Assembly: GCF_900114385.1 (NCBI RefSeq)
Contig: NZ_FOSW01000009.1
Span: forward strand, 158,871 to 222,870
DNA from: Geodermatophilus ruber
GTDB lineage: Bacteria > Actinomycetota > Actinomycetes > Mycobacteriales > Geodermatophilaceae
Direction of reading: 5' to 3'
DNA: 64,000 bases
Position numbers and translations under genes: made by a program. Every line of letters begins with the position of its first letter. Positions within the stretch are counted from its first letter, which is position 1. Under the pieces are notes generated by a model. It saw only the letters and a list, made by a program, of their open reading frames with translations, did not search any database and was not told the DNA's origin. Shown one piece after another: positions 62,275 to 64,000 of this stretch.

Positions 62275-63501
62275 GTGCTCCGACCCCGCCGGGACGAGAC
62301 CCTGCTCCTGCTCACCCAGGGCTACGCCTGGCTGCCCGACGGGCGACGGGCGCGGGGCCGCCGCACGGTGTCCACCCGGCTGCTGGGCCGGCCGGCACTC
62401 GGCATCGAGGGCCCGGACGCGGCCCGCTTCCTCTACGACGAGGACCACGTCCGGCGGGCGGGCGCCATCCCCGAGCCGGTGCGGGCCACCCTCTTCGGCG
62501 AGGGCGGCGTGCACACCCTCGACGGGCCCGCGCACCGGGCGCGCAAGGCGATGTTCGTGGCGCTGCTGATGGGTGAGGGCATCGAGCCGCTGGTCGAGCG
62601 GGCCGTGGCGGGCTGGGACGCCGCGGTGCCCGGCTGGGCGCGGCAGGAGCGCATCGTGCTGCTCGAGGAGTCCCGGGTCGTCCTGACCCGCGCGGTGTGC
62701 GACTGGGCCGGCGTCCCGCTGGCCGAGGACCAGGTGCCCGCGCTGGCCCGCGACCTGGCCGCGATGGTCGACGGGTTCGCCACCGGCGGCCCCCGGCACT
62801 GGCGGGCCCGCCGGGCGCGCACCCGGCGGGAGGCGGAGCTGGCCCGCGTCGTGGAGGACGTGCGCAGCGGCGAGACGACGCTGCCGGCGGGCACCGCGGT
62901 GGATGTCGTCGCCCGGCACCGCGACGCCGGCGGCGAACAGCTCGAGCCGCGGGTGGCCGCGGTGGAGCTGCTCAACATCATCCGGCCCACCGTCGCGGTC
63001 AGCTGGTTCCTCGCCTTCTCCGCGCACGCGCTCATCCGGTGGCCGCGGCACCGGGAGCGCCTGGCCTCCGGCGAGCCCGGGTTCGCCCGGGCGTTCGCGC
63101 ACGAGGTGCGCCGGTTCTACCCGTTCGCACCGTTCATCGGCGGACGCGCGCCGCATGCGGTCGAGTGGGACGGCGAGCAGGTGCCGGCCGGCGCGATGGT
63201 GCTGCTGGACCTGTACGGGCAGGACCACGACGCCGACCTGTGGGGTGACCCGTACACGTTCCGGCCGGAGCGCTTCCTCGGCCCGGAGAGCGGCCCGTTC
63301 GAGATGGTGCCGCAGGGCGCGGGGGACCCGCGGACCAACCACCGGTGCCCCGGCGAGCAGATCACCGTCGCGCTGCTGTCGGCGCTGGCGGTCCGGCTGG
63401 CCCGCCTGGAGGCCGACGTCCCGGAGCAGGACCTCAGCATCTCCCTGCGGCGGATCCCGGCCCGACCGGCCAGCGGTGTGGTGCTCCGGGTGCGCGGCTG
63501 A
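62275..63501 (+). CDS. CYP152-type fatty-acid peroxygenase
   Basis: A 408-residue P450 of the H2O2-using class. Heme ligand is Cys358 in NHRCPGEQITV, with the typical MVPQGAGDP lead. In the I-helix the usual Thr/acid pair is replaced by Arg237-Pro238 (NIIRPTVAVSW), the signature of P450BSbeta/CypC and OleT that binds the fatty-acid carboxylate. It should hydroxylate (alpha/beta) or decarboxylate fatty acids with peroxide and needs no reductase. The start is uncertain: GTG at 62275 or nine codons earlier at 62248. CYP152 N-termini fit the shorter one. Confidence 0.88.
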   Translation: MLRPRRDETLLLLTQGYAWLPDGRRARGRRTVSTRLLGRPALGIEGPDAARFLYDEDHVRRAGAIPEPVRATLFGEGGVHTLDGPAHRARKAMFVALLMGEGIEPLVERAVAGWDAAVPGWARQERIVLLEESRVVLTRAVCDWAGVPLAEDQVPALARDLAAMVDGFATGGPRHWRARRARTRREAELARVVEDVRSGETTLPAGTAVDVVARHRDAGGEQLEPRVAAVELLNIIRPTVAVSWFLAFSAHALIRWPRHRERLASGEPGFARAFAHEVRRFYPFAPFIGGRAPHAVEWDGEQVPAGAMVLLDLYGQDHDADLWGDPYTFRPERFLGPESGPFEMVPQGAGDPRTNHRCPGEQITVALLSALAVRLARLEADVPEQDLSISLRRIPARPASGVVLRVRG

Positions 63502-63613
63502 TGACGCCGCCCGGGGTGCCCGCTCGCGGTGCGCGATGGACGCACCGGAGCCGGCGGTGACTGTCCCCGGTCCGTGGTCTGATCGATGCCACGGGGGGAC
63601 GGGGGAGGACGAA

Positions 63614-63814
63614 ATGAGCAGGTGGTTGGCACCGGTCGCCGGTGCGGTGGGGCTGCTCGCGCTGGTCGTCGGGTTGGTGTGGGCGGAGCTGGACATGACG
63701 TCGATGAGTGGCGTCGGGCTGGTCGGCCTCGGCGCCGTCGGCCTGCTGCTGGGGGCGGCCGTCGCCGGCGTGCGCCAGGGGGCCGAGGTGCTGGCGCGCC
63801 ACCGTCACGGCTGA
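63614..63814 (+). CDS. Small two-helix membrane protein
   Basis: A 66-residue protein with two hydrophobic helices (LAPVAGAVGLLALVVGLVWA and VGLVGLGAVGLLLGAAVAGV) and a short basic, His-rich end. GGGGGAGG lies just before the ATG at 63614, a strong signal. The family is not recognised; it could be one of the many small actinobacterial membrane proteins. Confidence 0.68.
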   Translation: MSRWLAPVAGAVGLLALVVGLVWAELDMTSMSGVGLVGLGAVGLLLGAAVAGVRQGAEVLARHRHG

Positions 63815-63850
63815 CGCCTGCTGCCGCGGTCCCGGACGGGCACCCCTGAG

Positions 63851-63877
63851 CCCCGCCGGCGGGGTCGCGCGGCGGGG
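63851..63877. terminator. GC-rich hairpin between convergent genes (weak)
   Basis: CCCCGCC (63851-63857) can pair with GGCGGGG at 63858-63864 or 63871-63877. It lies between the small membrane protein and the minus-strand gene at the window end. Confidence 0.3.
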
Positions 63878-63909
63878 TCGGCGGTCTCGGGGGTTCGGGC
63901 GGTTCGGGG

Positions 63910-64000
63910 TCAGGCGGCGCGCAGGTCTGCCGGGCCGGTGCGGATCTCGGTGCCGTCGGGGCGCCAGGTGCGCCAGCGGCCGTCGGGTTGTCGGGCGAGG
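63910..64000 (-). CDS. C-terminal end of an unidentified gene (partial)
   Basis: A stop codon (TGA, minus strand) at 63910-63912 ends a frame open to the window edge. The last 30 residues include GRWRTWRPDGTEIRTGP, a repeated W-R-P-D-G hairpin style seen at the ends of many actinobacterial DUF222/HNH proteins. That assignment is a guess from composition only. Confidence 0.4.
   Translation of the reverse strand, partial: LARQPDGRWRTWRPDGTEIRTGPADLRAA

Overview
The window is very GC-rich (well over 70% by eye) and reads as chromosomal DNA of an actinobacterium. Short intergenic gaps, many GTG starts, 4-base ATGA/GTGA stop-start overlaps, and genes such as a CtpI-like P-type ATPase, PaaX, DUF1206 proteins and a sacsin-like ATPase fit this. 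Geodermatophilaceae (Blastococcus, Geodermatophilus, Modestobacter) is my best guess, as an inference only. No rRNA, tRNA, CRISPR array or prophage is visible.

1-12.5 kb is a mixed housekeeping and stress region: the end of a MoxR AAA ATPase plus its VWA partner, a DinB-like protein, a clostripain-type lipoprotein, SDRs, a membrane diguanylate cyclase with an intact inhibitory site, an HtrA-like protease without an export signal, amylosucrase, a YbdK-type carboxylate-amine ligase and an erythromycin-esterase-like protein. 12.5-27.6 kb carries a type II NADH dehydrogenase, a 1503-residue CtpI-like P-type ATPase preceded by a 34-residue membrane micropeptide, a TnpB-only mobile element bounded by a 25-bp perfect inverted repeat, a cupredoxin lipoprotein with a membrane partner, a small hydrolase/HTH locus, DoxX, a DEAD-box helicase and an MFS transporter.

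27.7-52.4 kb is the most interesting part: a continuous catabolic island, probably for an aromatic (phenylpropanoid-like) compound. On the left, reading leftward, are a GMC alcohol oxidoreductase, an aldehyde dehydrogenase and an acyl-CoA ligase. A PaaX-family regulator with a 14-codon leader ORF follows. A ten-gene rightward operon (33866-43305) encodes an SDR, a CouO-like amidohydrolase, a second acyl-CoA ligase, a MaoC hydratase, three tandem RraA/HMG-aldolase-fold proteins, RidA, a LigJ-like hydratase and a fused double acyl-CoA dehydrogenase. A leftward P450 plus SDR pair comes next. Then a rightward operon (45623-52414) encodes an NTF2-like protein, a LigB-type extradiol dioxygenase and a complete branched-chain-amino-acid-type ABC importer (two ATPases, two permeases, binding lipoprotein). 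Read together: uptake, alcohol to acid oxidation, CoA activation, hydratase/dehydrogenase/hydrolase side-chain shortening, hydroxylation or demethylation by P450, meta ring cleavage, hydration and aldol cleavage to central metabolites. Substrate and order are inferred.

52.4-64 kb returns to general functions: polyphosphate kinase 2, a 1000-residue sacsin/Hsp90-like ATPase, a STAS anti-anti-sigma factor, a thiolase/FabG pair, two tandem DUF1206 membrane proteins, a CYP152-type fatty-acid peroxygenase, small membrane proteins and the end of an unidentified gene on the minus strand. Strong GC-rich hairpins sit between most convergent gene pairs and probably act as terminators.
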